In this document: positions 22,505-34,562 of the stretch, in pieces | How positions within the stretch are numbered: position 1 is the first letter of the stretch | Layout of the letters: every line of letters begins with the position of its first letter | Source: Nicotiana tabacum | Lineage: Eukaryota; Streptophyta; Magnoliopsida; Solanales; Solanaceae | Assembly: GCF_000715075.1 (NCBI RefSeq) | Contig: NC_134082.1 | Span: 189,957,948-190,021,947, forward strand | Reading direction: 5' to 3' | Length of the DNA stretch: 64,000 nucleotides | Position numbers and translations under genes: made by a program | Notes under the pieces: generated by a model | Told to the model about the DNA's origin: nothing | Database searches by the model: none | The model's input: only the letters and a program-made list of their open reading frames with translations

Positions 22505-24010
22505 CGAACACTTCTTTTCGGACTATACTTTTTGCGTATGTTTCCTCCTAATGCGTTGGTTGCTCTACTTTAACCAGAAATCTTGTTGTCAATCTTGATA
22601 TCCATCTTAAAAGTGCAACATACAGTTGTCGTACAGAAAATATATTATGATAAATATAGTCCAATATTTAGGATGTTTGTCCTTCTGCCTTATTTATTAT
22701 ATTTGCAAAACATAAACATACTAAAAATTATTTTCACACAAATTTAAAAGGATATTCCTTAGTTTTGGAAGACAAAAGTTGAATTCGGAGATAAGAATAT
22801 ACTTAGAAGCATATTAATCAGTATCATAATTTTTGTATGTATGATGTTATTGCCAAAACTTCTATATACCATTTGTGTGCTATTACATAAGTTACTCGAC
22901 GTATGTATGTTTTTCAGTAGTATGACAGACATATTTTATTTTAAAATTACCTATATACAATGGAAGATCAATTTTAACATAGTCTGTTATATATACAGCA
23001 ACACCAACATACGTAAGAAATAAGAAACTTGACAACGAACATGTATGGTAGAAGACCATTTGGTATTAAAGTATTTAAGTATTCTTCTTGATAGTAATTA
23101 TTGGTATCATTTTCTGCTGAGTCAAAAACTGAAAAATATTTTGCTTTTGCTATAAAATTTTGCAATCAACCTTTTATTGAGTTGATCAGCATATTCATTT
23201 CTGCTAGCTAAGATATCTTTTTAATTCTATCATGCGATTTGCATAAATTGCGTTTTAATCTAATGATAGAAATATTTCTCTTATTAAATGCATTATTATT
23301 ACCATTGGGATTGATAATCAAGTGTTTAGGAGAACCAAATCATCTTTATTGGATGTTCTTCTTCGTTTCCAATACGAAGCAAGAAGACACTGAATACTGA
23401 ATTTGTTCTTACTTTATATTTCGTGTCAGTTGAATCCTTTTCGTTTGAGGCCAGAAGTATAACTTTGGCGAGCTAGCTTTTACAGTCCCTGCTTATGTTG
23501 ATTTTGGAACTACTGGTAGTAATTGACAGAAACCACCTCCCAAACTATTAATTTTTCACCAAACAATTCATTAATATCTAATATATCTCTAGAACTCTGG
23601 TCAATTATTTCGATCATTTGACACTTAGCCATAAGTGCTTCATCCCATATTATCAATTTTACTTTTCTTATAAATTTAGCACTGTTGCTCTACTTTGATA
23701 TATTTGCGATGATTATTTAAGTTGTTTGAAGAGGTATATCAAATCTAAAGTGGGTGGTTTCACAATAAAATCGTTGTTGGTATACCATTTGCTATTATTG
23801 CTAACAGTGTCATGCCTTTTGATATGATATTTGCAAGTAATGTATGACATAGAAATATTATTTTGATTCCGCCAGAGGCATCTACAAAGAATAATCCTAT
23901 TATACCATAGTCGACTCTTTATAATATAGTCCTGAAAACTTGTTCCTGTTTAGGATTTAGCTTTGATTGTACTTCCTCGGACACTTGTATAGCATTTTGA
24001 TTCTTAATAA
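22505..24010 (-). pseudogene. Helitron PIF1-type DNA helicase, heavily decayed
   Basis: Fragments of a PIF1-like helicase, the ATP-dependent unwinding domain of plant Helitron Rep/helicase proteins, can be followed along the minus strand in the proper order: LNPKQEQVFRTIL near 23950; VDASGGIK..FLCHTLLANI (Walker A region, family G-P-G-G-T-G-K-T, decayed) near 23880; SKGMTLLAIIANGIP; KLIIWDEALMAKCQMIE (Walker B, D-E) near 23640; IINPNGNNNAL near 23310; SVFDSAENDTNNYYQEEYLN then TLIPNGLLPYM near 23110; and RQLYVALLRWISRLTTRFLVK (family Q-L-Y-V-A-L-S-R) near 22590. Many stops and frameshifts separate them. No Rep nuclease domain was seen in the window. The order of motifs makes the call firm although each fragment is short. 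Confidence 0.85.
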
Positions 24011-24615
24011 TTTACTAACATTTTTACTTTGTGTTCTAACACACTTCTATGGAATAAATTTATGTACCCTAAGATTTTTTAAACTTGAATAAGAATTTTA
24101 CTCATATGATGAATTTAAAATATAATTGAATTGGATTCTCTTGCTAAATAATTAATTTAAAGATTTAATTATTTGGTTTTAACATAAAATAAATATTGTA
24201 TGTTGATTCAGATCTTACTATTAGTTTATCTCTTCTTTTGAATATTTAATCTTAATTATACTTCTATCCACCATAAATTTTATTTTCAAAGAGAAAAAGA
24301 TTGATATGACATTTCACTTTTAGATCTTTTGTGTTTGTAGAATCATTAGTGGTATTGACTCTTACCAACAATTTTTTTCTTTTTCTCACACATTTATATT
24401 CTTAAATATTTTCTTAGTTGTCGTTTAATACTTGGTATTTATTAGCATTACACGAAAAATTAATTAAAAAAATATTATATGAGTAGAAAAATAGTTCAAA
24501 TATAATATAAAAATATATTATCGTGGGGGTATTTTTTTCTTAATTTCAACTTTATGCATTTCATTTAATATTACTTTTATTTTTTCTTTGTATTGGACAA
24601 TATGTAGTGGTAATG
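24011..24615. other. Unassigned A/T-rich DNA left of element B
   Basis: Very A/T-rich, no frame or motif recognised; it may be upstream Helitron sequence. It ends with TAATG (24611-24615), the left target duplication of element B. Confidence 0.5.
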
Positions 24616-25254
24616 TGTCACGACTCTAAACCCAGACACGGTCGAGATGGCGCCTCTCGTGAAGACAAGGCCAATCGACACACTTCCAATTCATTTTAAG
24701 AAGATAAGATAATACAATTAAGTCTTAAACAAAATAAATATCCCAAAAAGATAAGGTGAAGCAGTTCAATTGCGAAAAAATAAGCCCAACACAGCCCGAC
24801 ATCAGGGTGCCACCAGTCATGAGCATCTATAATAATATTACAAGTCTAAAGAGCCTACTCCACTATTACAAAACTAAAACAGAAGGAAATAAGATAGAGG
24901 GAGAAGCACTGGGTTTGCGAATCGTCGGGCAGCTACCTAGTGTATCTCCGGAAAATGATGGATAGCTCTCAACCCTCACAAGCAGATCCTGATGCGCCTA
25001 AATTAGTACACAAGGTGCAGGGAGTAAAGTGAGTAATCTAACTCAGTGAGCAATAACAATAAATGCAGACTGAGAAATAAGAAACCACGTAAAGGCACAA
25101 CCACAGACAATAAAGAAGCAATAAAAGCCAATAAAAGCAATAAAACAGTGAAAAATAGGTAAAGTCACTTTAGTTCAGTTAAAACTTCTTTGGAATGTCT
25201 TTTAACAATTAAGCAAGTAAATGACAAACAATTAGGAGATAAACACATAAAGAA

Positions 25255-25575
25255 CCGCCCTCGGGCACAATACCATAGAATCAGCCCCTCAGGCAACAGA
25301 TGGAATAATATCAGCCTCTCGGGCTATATCTCATATCACAATGGGTACCCGCGCTCACTAGGGGTGTGCATACTCCTGGAGGGGCCTCTTACGGCCCAAG
25401 CGCAATATCAAGTCATCTCGTGGCATAATCACTAGGCTCTCGGCCTCATATAAACAAGCCACCTCGTGGCGTATAATCTCAGGCCCTTGGCCTCAAAATC
25501 ATGAATCAGTGGATCCTCACAACACAGGCCCTCAACCTTACTTAGTTAGAATCTCATAAGCCACTCGGGCAATAG
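25255..25575. repeat. CTC-loop micro-hairpin series in LTR B
   Basis: Counterpart of the series at 13485 in LTR A: GCC-CTC-GGGC, GCCAC-CTC-GTGGC, GGC-TCTC-GGCC and GCCA-CTC-GGGC type hairpins. The 5' LTR has the same series at about 33260-33560. Confidence 0.7.
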
Positions 25576-26499
25576 TAAAATATGATGCTCAACCCAAATT
25601 ATCATTTAATGTACTAAAACAAGTAAACATGGCTGAGTTATGAAAACAGTAGATTATAGCATGACTGAGTACAAGTATAAAGTCAAAACAGTAAGGAAAT
25701 ATCAGTAAAAATTTCCTAAGGGTTTAAATAATTGGCACGAGGCCCAACTATGGCATTCAGCCCAACTATGGCACGAGGCCCAACTATAGCAAATAATTTT
25801 CAGTCAAATACGCGGTAAAATAATCATTCGGGATGGACTAAGTCACAATCCCCAATAGTGCACGACCTCACGCTCGTCATCTAGCGTGTGATTCACCTCA
25901 ATATAGCACAACGATGTGCAATCCGCGGTTTCATACCCTTAGGACAACATTTACAATCATTACTCACCTCTACCCGGTCCAAATCTCTAGCTCGCGATGC
26001 CTTTGCCCCTCGAATTGGCCTCCGGATGCCCCAAATCTAACCAAAATCAATGCAAAACCATCAAAATATGCTAAGGGAACAAAGCCCACTTGAAAGAAAT
26101 CAAATTATAACATAAATCCCGAAATTGGCCAAAACCGACCCCCGGGCCCACGCCTCGGATTCCGATAAATATTACATCAATGGACTCCTTATCACTCCCC
26201 GAGTTCATTCATACCAAAAGCATTAAAATCCAACCACAAACTACTTATCAAATCCCAAATTCTAAGTCTCCAATTTCAAGCCCTAGTTCTTTAATATTAG
26301 GCTTAATTTCCATTATTAATTAGGTAGAATTCACATTAGAATCGAGTATTAAGTCCATGAATCTTACCTCCAAGTGTTTCCCCTTGAATCCCTCTTCAAT
26401 CCTCTTCAAAAAGCTTAAGAATCGCTCAAAAATGGTGGAAGTTAACCCCAAAATCGCGGACAAGATGACTACTTAAACATTCTACCCAGGCCTCAATTC

Positions 26500-26822
26500 C
26501 TTCTCGCGAACGTGGTCAACGCCTCGCGTTCGTGAAGCACAATATAACTTTGACCAAAATTCCCTCTTCATGATCGCGATGCCCATCTCGCGAATGCGAA
26601 GGAATAGCTCTCTAACTCATCGCGATCGCGACTCCTCTTCTGTGAACGCGAAGCACAAACCAACCTTAACCTCAGCTGCTCAACTCCCTCTATGCGAATG
26701 TGGCTCCACCTCGTGAACACGATGCACATAATTCCAGCCCTTCGCGAATGCGAAGGCTAAATCCTCCGCCTCCTCAACTAACCCTTCGCGAACACGAGGG
26801 CCTACTCGCGAACGCGAAGGCC
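26500..26822. repeat. CpG palindrome field, CGCGAACGCGAAG type, in LTR B
   Basis: Words such as TCGCGAACGTGG, ATCGCGATCGCGAC, TTCGCGAATGCGAAGG and TCGCGAACGCGAAGG over 320 bp, matching the field in the 5' LTR (34492-34562 and 39442-39714) and in the LTR at 909-3717. Confidence 0.7.
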
Positions 26823-27403
26823 ATTTCTCTGCAACACTGAATATCAATTTTTCTGCAACTATCAACATCTATAAATGATCCGATTGACCACCCGAAACTC
26901 ACCCGAGGCCCCCGAGACCTCAACCAAACATGCCAAAATATCCCATAACATCATTAAAACTTGTTCCGATCTTCGAAATGCTCAAAACAACACTAAAACA
27001 CCAAATTCGCATCAGATTCAAGCCTAAGAATTCAAAAATCTTCTAAATTACGCTTTTGATAAAAAAAACCAACCAAACCACGCCCGAAAGACCTGAAATT
27101 TTGCACACACATCCCAAATGACACAACGGAACTACTAAAACTCCCGAAATTCCATTCTGACCCCTATCTCAAAATCTCACCTATCAATCAGAAAACGCAA
27201 AAAATCCAATTTCGCCAATTCAAGCCTAAACCTACTCCGGACATCCGAAACACATTCCGATAACGCTCCTAAGTCCCAAATCACTTCCCAATGCTATCCG
27301 AACCATGAGAATTCACATTCGAGCCTTTTGACACATAAGTCAACATCCGGTTGACTTTTCCAACTTAAGCTTCCTCAAAAGAGACTAAGTCTCTCAAACC
27401 TTA

Positions 27404-30400
27404 TCAAATCCTTTTTGAACCCGAGCCAACCACCCCGATCACATATAGAACCGATAGACAAAGTAATAAGAAGAAGAAATAGGGGGAAATAGAGCGGTAA
27501 CTCATGAGATGACTGGCCGGGTCGTCACATCCTCCCCTCTTAAACACACGTTCGTCCTCGAACGAGTTAAGAAACATTCCTAAAGCCTCAAACGGGTGAG
27601 GATATCTGCTCTGCATCTCCCACTAGGTCTCCCACGTAGCCTCCTCCACGGGCCGACCTCTCCACTGTACTTTCACTGAAGCTATATCCTTTGATCTCAA
27701 CTTTCGAACCTGACACTCCAAAATAGTTGTTGGCTCTACATCATAAGTCAAATCACCATCCAAGTGAACCGTGTTGAATTATAGAACATGAGACGGATCC
27801 CCAATATACTTCCAGAGTATAGAAACATGAAATATTGGATTCACACTCGACAAGTTGGGTGGCAAAGCAAGCTCATAAGCCACCTCCCCAATCCTCTGAA
27901 GACCTCAAAAGGCCCAATGAACCGAGGACTCAATTTACCCTTCTTCCCAAACCCATAACTCCTTTCATGGATGAAACCTTCAACAGAACCTTCTCACCAA
28001 CCATGTAGGACACATCCTGAACCTTCCTATCAGCATAACTCTTTTGCCTCGACTGCGCTGTACGAAACCTCTCCTGAATTACCTTCACCTTTTCTAAAAC
28101 ATCCTGCTCCAAGTCTATCCCCAATAGCCTAGACTCACCCGGCTCAAACCAACCAACTGGATATCTACACCGCCTCCCATACAAAGCCTTATATGGAGCC
28201 ATCTGAATAATCGACTGGTAGCTATTGTTATAAGAAAACTCTGCAAGCGGTAGAAACGGATCCCATGACCCTCCGAAATCAATGACACAAGCACGCAATA
28301 TGTCCTCCAATATCTGAATAGTGCGCTTGTACTGCCCGTTCATCTGAGGGTGAAAAGTTGTGCTCAACTAAACCTGAGTAACCAACTCTCGCTGCACAGA
28401 CCTCCAAAATTGCAAAGTAAACTACATACCCCAATCTGAAATGATGGAAACTGGGACACCATGCAAACGAACAATCTCCCGGATATAGATCTCTGCCAAC
28501 CGCTCTAAAGAATAGGTAGTACACACAGGAATGAAGTGCGCAGACTTGGTCAGCGATCCATAATCACCCAAATAGCATCAAACTTCCTCAAATTCCATGG
28601 GAGCCCAACTACAAAGTCCATGGTGATCCGCTCCCATTTCCACTCTAGAATATCCATTCACTGAAGCAAGCCACCCGGTCTCTGATGCTCGTATTTCACA
28701 TGCTGACAATTGAGATACCGAGCTACAAATCCCACAATGTCTTTCTCTCAAATCCTAATACATCTTTGCAAAACCCGGATGAATGGAAAACCGCAAGCTA
28801 TGGGCCTACTCTAAAATCAACTCCCGAAACCCATCCACATTAGGCACACAAATCCGGCCTTGCATCCTCAACACCCCATCATCACCCATAGTTACATCTA
28901 TGGCTTCATCGTGCTGAACTTTGTCCTTAAGGACAAGAAAATGAGGATCATCATATTGGCGCTCTCTGATGCGATCATATAAGGAAGACTGAGAAATCAC
29001 ACAAGCCAATACATGATTGGGATCTGAAATATCTAACCTCACGAATTGATTGGACAAGGCATGAACATCAACTGCATGAGGTCTCTCCCCAACTAGAATA
29101 TATGCCAAACTCCCCATACTCACAGCCTTTCGGCTCAAAGCAACATCCACCACATTGGCCTTCCCCGAATGGTACAGTATAGTGAAATCATAATCCTTTA
29201 GCAACTCTAACCATCTCCGCTGCCTCAAATTGAGATCCTTCTGTTTGAACAAGTGTTGGAGGCTACATTGATCTGTAAACACCTCACAAGACATACCATA
29301 CAAGTAATGCCTCCAAATCTTCAACGCGTGAAAAATGGCAGCCAACTCCAAATCATGAACGGGGTAGTTCTTCTCATGGGGCTTCAACTGACGAGAAGCA
29401 TAAGCAATAACTCTACGCTCCTACATCAATACACACCCAATATCAACTCTCGAAGCATCACAATACATGGTATATGAACCTGAAGCTGATGGCAAAACTA
29501 ACACTGGAGTCGTGGTCAAGGCTGTCTTGAGCTTCTGAAAGCTCTCCTCACACTCATCCGACCATACAAATGAAGCACCCTTCTGAGTCAACTTGGTCAA
29601 GGGTAATGCGATAGATGAGAATCCCTAAACAAATCGGTAATAATAACCTGCCAAACCAAGAAAACTGCAAATTTATGTGGCTGAGGACAGTCTGGGCCAA
29701 CTCTGAACCGCCTCTATCTTCTTCGGATCAACTTGAATACCCTCACTGGACACCACGTGCCCCAACAAAGTCACTGAGCTAAGCTAAAACTCACACTTGG
29801 AGAATGTTGCATAAAGTTTCTCCTCCCTTAATCTCTACAACACAACTCTCAAATGCTCCGCGTTCTCCACCTGACTACGCGAGTATACTAGAATATCATC
29901 AATGAAGTTAATGACGAACGAGTCGAGATAAGGCAAGAAAACGCTATTCATCAAATGCATGAACGTTGTTGGGGCATTGGTCAACCCAAAAGACATCACC
30001 AAGAACTCATAATAATCATATCGGGTCCTAAAAACTGTCTTAAGAATATCCGAGTCCCTGATCTTCAACTGGTGATAACCTGAACGGAGATCAATCTTGG
30101 AGAACACTCTCGCTCCTTGAAGCTGGTCGAACAAATCATCAATGTGAGGCAAAGGATACTTGTTCTTAACTGTTACTTTGTTCAATTGCCTATAATCAAT
30201 GCACATCCTCATAGTGCCATCCTTCTTATTCATAAATAGAACCGGCGCACCCCAAGGTGACACACTAGGCCAAATGAACCCCTTATCAAGGAGTTCCTGA
30301 TATTGCTCATTTAACTCCTTCAACTCCGTTGGTTCCATACAATACAGCGGAATAGAAATGGGCTGAGTTCCCGGTACCAGGTCAATACCAAAGTCAATAT

Positions 30401-31110
30401 CCCTGTTCGGTGGCATGCCCGGCAGGTCTGCAAGAAAAACATCAGGAAAATCCCTCACAACTGGAACAGAATCAATACTAGGAGTCTCTGCACCAACATC
30501 CCTCACAAAGGATAGATACGAAAGACAACCCTTCCCAACCATACGATGGGCCTTTAAGAATGAAATTACCCTACTGGGAATATAATCAGTCAAACCTCTA
30601 CTCAATCTGTGGCACATCCGGTATAGCCAATGTCATTGTCTTAGCATGATAGTCTAGAATAGTATGACATAGAGATAGCCAATCCATGCCAAAAATGACT
30701 TCAAAATCTACCATATATAATAATAAAAGATCCACTCGGTTCTCCAAACCCCCATAGTCACCACACACAACCGGTACACACGGTCTACAACAATAGTATC
30801 ATCCACCGGAGTAGATACATAAACATGTGAAACAAGACACTCATGGGGCATATCCAAATAATGAGCAAAGTACAATGACATAAAAGAAAAGGTGGAACCG
30901 GGATCAAATAATACAGAAGCATCTCTGTGGCAGACTGAGACAATACCTGTAATGACAACATCGGAAGCAATAGCATCGGGTCTAGCTGGAAGTGCATAGA
31001 AACGAGCCTGACCGTCACCTGATCGACCTTTCCCTCTAGGGCGACCCCTAGTTGGCTGGGTGGGTGGTGGTGAAGTAACTAGTGCTGAAGCCGATGGCTA
31101 ACTCCTCTAT
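27404..31110 (-). pseudogene. Pol of gypsy B: protease, RT, RNase H, integrase, chromodomain tail
   Basis: Read right to left: protease FDPGSTFSFMS with intact D-P-G-S-T near 30890; RT with [14 protein letters not shown] and FIDDILVYS (29835-30617); RNase H with YCDASR and [17 protein letters not shown] (28806-29480); integrase zinc-domain segment; integrase core, with the catalytic-region Asp in SIISDWGM and then FHPQMNGQYKR where the family usually has N-G-Q-S-E-R, so the conserved Glu is Lys; then MAPYKALYGRRCR and the GPR/HQ-like segment SYADRKVQDVSY. A W-E-T-L-W-E type chromodomain-like stretch precedes MQSRYPHPFEALG. Many stops and several frameshifts interrupt it. The last frame runs through the polypurine tract into the LTR as far as 27404. 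Confidence 0.93.
27530..27541 (-). promoter_or_regulatory. Polypurine tract of element B
   Basis: Minus strand AAGAGGGGAGGA immediately upstream of the 3' LTR. Confidence 0.85.
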
Positions 31111-32474
31111 TGAGATAAATCCGCAAGACGACGAGGACACTACCTCCACATATGACCCATATCTCCACACTCATAGCAACTCCCCAGTGCTGGAGATGGG
31201 GACTGAAGGGAACCCCTAGCACCGGAATCACTAGCAGATGCACCCGGCATACAAGAGCCCTGAAATGATGGAGCACAAATGAACTATGAGCTATACGGGC
31301 ACTAAGTGATGACTGGCCCTGATGAGAAATGTGAGAACCATGACCCGATAATGCCCCACGATAGCCTAGGCAAGCTGGTTGAGCAGGCCTGAATGGATAG
31401 CCTCTACCCTGCTGAAATTGACCTCTCGAAGGAGCACCACCATAACTACTAGATCCTCGAGGCCTCTTGGCCTCCCTCTCCTCTCGCTCCTAGCGACGAA
31501 CTGACTCAATATCTCGAGCAATGTCTACAACCTCCTCGAAAGTAGCACAAGTCACCCTCTCTCTGGTCATGAGAATATGAAGCTAATAAGTGAGGCCATC
31601 AACAAACCTCCTAATCCTCTCTCTATCTATCGAAACCAACCAAATATCATGACGAGCTAACATGGAGAACCTCATCTCATACTGTGTCATAGTCATCTCT
31701 CCCTGACGCAACCACTCAAACTCCCTACACAGCTCATCTCTGGGGGACTGCAGCACATACTTCTCCAGAAAGAGAACGGAGAACTGCTGCCAGGTAAGGG
31801 GTGCTACACCAACAGGCCTACGCCTCTCAAAAGCCTCCCACCAAGTGAAGGCAGCTCCAAAAACTGATAAGTAGTGAAAGCGACCCCATTGGTCTCCAGA
31901 ATACCCGTTGTACGAAGCATCCTCTGGCACTTATCTAAGAAAACCTGGGCATCCTCACTCTCTACACAACTGAAGGTAGGAGGCTGAAGTCTACCAAACC
32001 TCTCCAACCTATGTTGCTCGTCCTCTGGCTTGGCAGGAACTACATAGTCCTGAGCAGCTGCAACCAGCTAGGTTGGATATTTCCCCGGTGTCTGAAGTCC
32101 CTGCACGACCTGCTCATGTCTGTGAGCGGTGGGAGTTTGAGTGCCTCCCCCGGCCTGAGAAGTAGCTGCGACTGTAGTAATTGAGATAGCATGATCTAGG
32201 CTAGTGCATATCGATAGAATTTGAGCCAAGGCCTCCTAAAGACCCGGAATCACAATGGGAATAACCGGTGCCTGAGCTGGTGTTGCTGGAGCATCCACAA
32301 CTAGGACCTGATCCGAACTAGGGCGGCTGGTGGATCTGCAGGTGGTGCCCTAGCTACTGTGCGGGCCACACCTCTGCCCTTACCGCAACCACAACTGCAT
32401 CTGCGGCCTCTAATGGCCACAGTTGGTGGTACTGGTGGTCATCTATCTTGACCGGTAGCGCGTGTCCTCACCAT
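31111..32474 (-). pseudogene. Gag of gypsy B
   Basis: Minus-strand ATG at 32474 starts MVRTRATGQDR, then a stop. The capsid region is clear: MERFGRLQPPTFSCVE..DAQVFLDKCQRML and, after a frameshift, FTWWEAFERRRP, LTWQQFSVLFLEKY and RDELCREFEWLRQGEMTMTQ (31583-31930), a retrotrans_gag domain. Near 31136-31183 lies the zinc knuckle C-Y-E-C-x4-H-x4-C, interrupted by a TAG just before its last Cys. Gag would form the particle that packages element RNA; several stops and shifts make this copy inactive. Confidence 0.9.
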
Positions 32475-32675
32475 CTATAAGAGAATAGAATAACAGAAGT
32501 TTAGTACTCGGATCAACAGATTCGCACGACAAGAATTTCAAGAATATGAAATTTTTCCTAAAGTTTCTGCAGCCTCTCGAGGATAAATACAGATGTCTCT
32601 GCACCGATCTGTGAGACTCTACTAAACCTGCTCATGACTCGTGAGATCGATATAACCTAGGCTCTAATACTAACT
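32475..32675 (-). promoter_or_regulatory. Leader and decayed primer-binding site of element B
   Basis: Next to the 5' LTR the minus strand reads AGTTAGTATTAGAGCCTAGG, an initiator-Met primer site with two changes from TTGGTATCAGAGCC. The rest of the about 200-bp leader resembles that of element A. Confidence 0.75.
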
Positions 32676-34562
32676 TGTCACGACCCTAAACTCGGACCCG
32701 GTCGTGATGGCGCCTCTCGTGAAGACAAGACCAGCCGACACACTTCTAATTCATTTTAAGCATTTAAGATAATACAAGTTAGTATAAGCCCAACACAGCC
32801 CGACATCGAGGTATCGCCAGTCATGAGCATCTATAATAATACTACAAGTTTGAAGAGTCTATTCCACTATTATAAAACTAAAACAGTAGGAAAAAATATA
32901 GAGGGAGAAGCACTGGGCTGCGAATCATCGGGCAGCTACCTAGTGTATCTCCGGAATCTGTTAGAGAGCTCTCAACCCTCTCAAGCAGGACTTGATGCAC
33001 CTGAATCTACACATGGGGTGCAGAGAGTAAAGTGAGTACTCCAACTAAGTGAGTAATAACAATAAATGCAGACTGAGTAATAAGAAACCATGTAAAGGAA
33101 CAGCCACAGACTACAAAGAAGCAGTAAAAGCCAGTAAAAGCAAGAAAATAGTGAAAAATAGGTAAAGTCACTTTAGTTCAGTTAAAACTTCTTTGGAATG
33201 CCTTTTAACAATTAAGCAAGTAAATGATAGGCAATTAGGAAAGATAAACACATAAAGAACCGCCCTTCGGGCACAATACCACAGAATCAGCCCCTAGGGC
33301 AACATATGGAACAATACCAGCCCCTCAGGCTATATCACACATTATAATGTGCAGACTCCTGTAGGGGCCCTTTATGACCCAGGCGCAATATCAAGCCATC
33401 TCATGGCATAATTACTAAGATCTCGGCCTCATATCAACAAGCCACCTCGTGGCGTACAATCTCAGGCCCTCGGCCTCAAAATCATGAATCAGTGTATCCT
33501 CACAACACAGGCCCTCGGCCTTACTTAGTTAGAATCTCATAAGCCACTCGGGAAATAGTAAAACATAATGCTCAGCCCAAATTATCATTTAAAATTTTAT
33601 TTAATGTGTTAAAACAAGTAAACATGGTTGAGTTATGAAAACAGTAGATTATAGCATGACTTAGTACAAGTATAAAGTCAAAACAGTGAGGAAATATCAG
33701 TAAAAATCCCCTAAGGATTCAAATAATTGGCACGAGGCCCAAATATAGCATTCCACCCAAAACATGATGATAGCAAACAGTTTTCAGTCAAATACGCGGT
33801 AAAATAATCGTTCGGGATGGACTAAGTCAAAATCCCCAATAGTGCACGACCCCACACTCGTCATCTAACGTGTGCGTCACCTCAATATAGCACAATGATG
33901 TGCAATCCGGGGTTTCATACCCTAAGGACAACATTTACAATCATTACTCACCTCTACCCGGTCCAAATCTCTAGCTCGTGATGCCTTTGCCCCTCGAATC
34001 GGCCTCCGGATGCTCCAAATCTAACCAAAATCAATGCAAAACCATCAAAATATGCTAATCGAACAAATCCCATTTGAAAGAAATCAAATTACAACACAAA
34101 TCCCGAAATTGGCCAAACCCGACTCCCGGGCCCACACCTTGGATTCCAATAAAAATTACATCAATGGACTCCTTATAACTCCCCGAGTTCATTCATACCA
34201 AGAGCATCAAAATCCAACCACAAACATCCCCTCAAATCCCAAATTTTAGGTCTCCAGTTTCAAGCCCTAGTTCTTCAATATTAGGCCTACTTTCCATGAT
34301 TAATTAGGTAAAATTCATATTAGAATCGAGTATTAAGTCCATGAATCTTATCTCCAAGTGTTTCTCCTTGAATCCCTCTTCAATCCTCTTCAAAAAGCTC
34401 AAAAATCGCTCAAAGATGGTGGAAGGTAACCCCAAAATCGCGGACAAGATGACTATTTAAACATTCTGCCCAAGCCTCAATTCCTTCTTTGTGAACGCGG
34501 TCAACGCCTCGCGTTCACGAAGCACAATATAACTCTGACCAAAATTCCCTCTTCGTGATCGC

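Larger units (their letters stand above)
24616..27529 (-). mobile_element. 3' LTR of element B (2914 bp)
   Basis: Plus-strand ends TGTCACGACTC and GGGTCGTCACA. It includes a small triplication of CCCAACTATGGCA (about 25741-25790) and an about 50-bp segment near 24690-24750 that the 5' LTR lacks. Confidence 0.93.
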
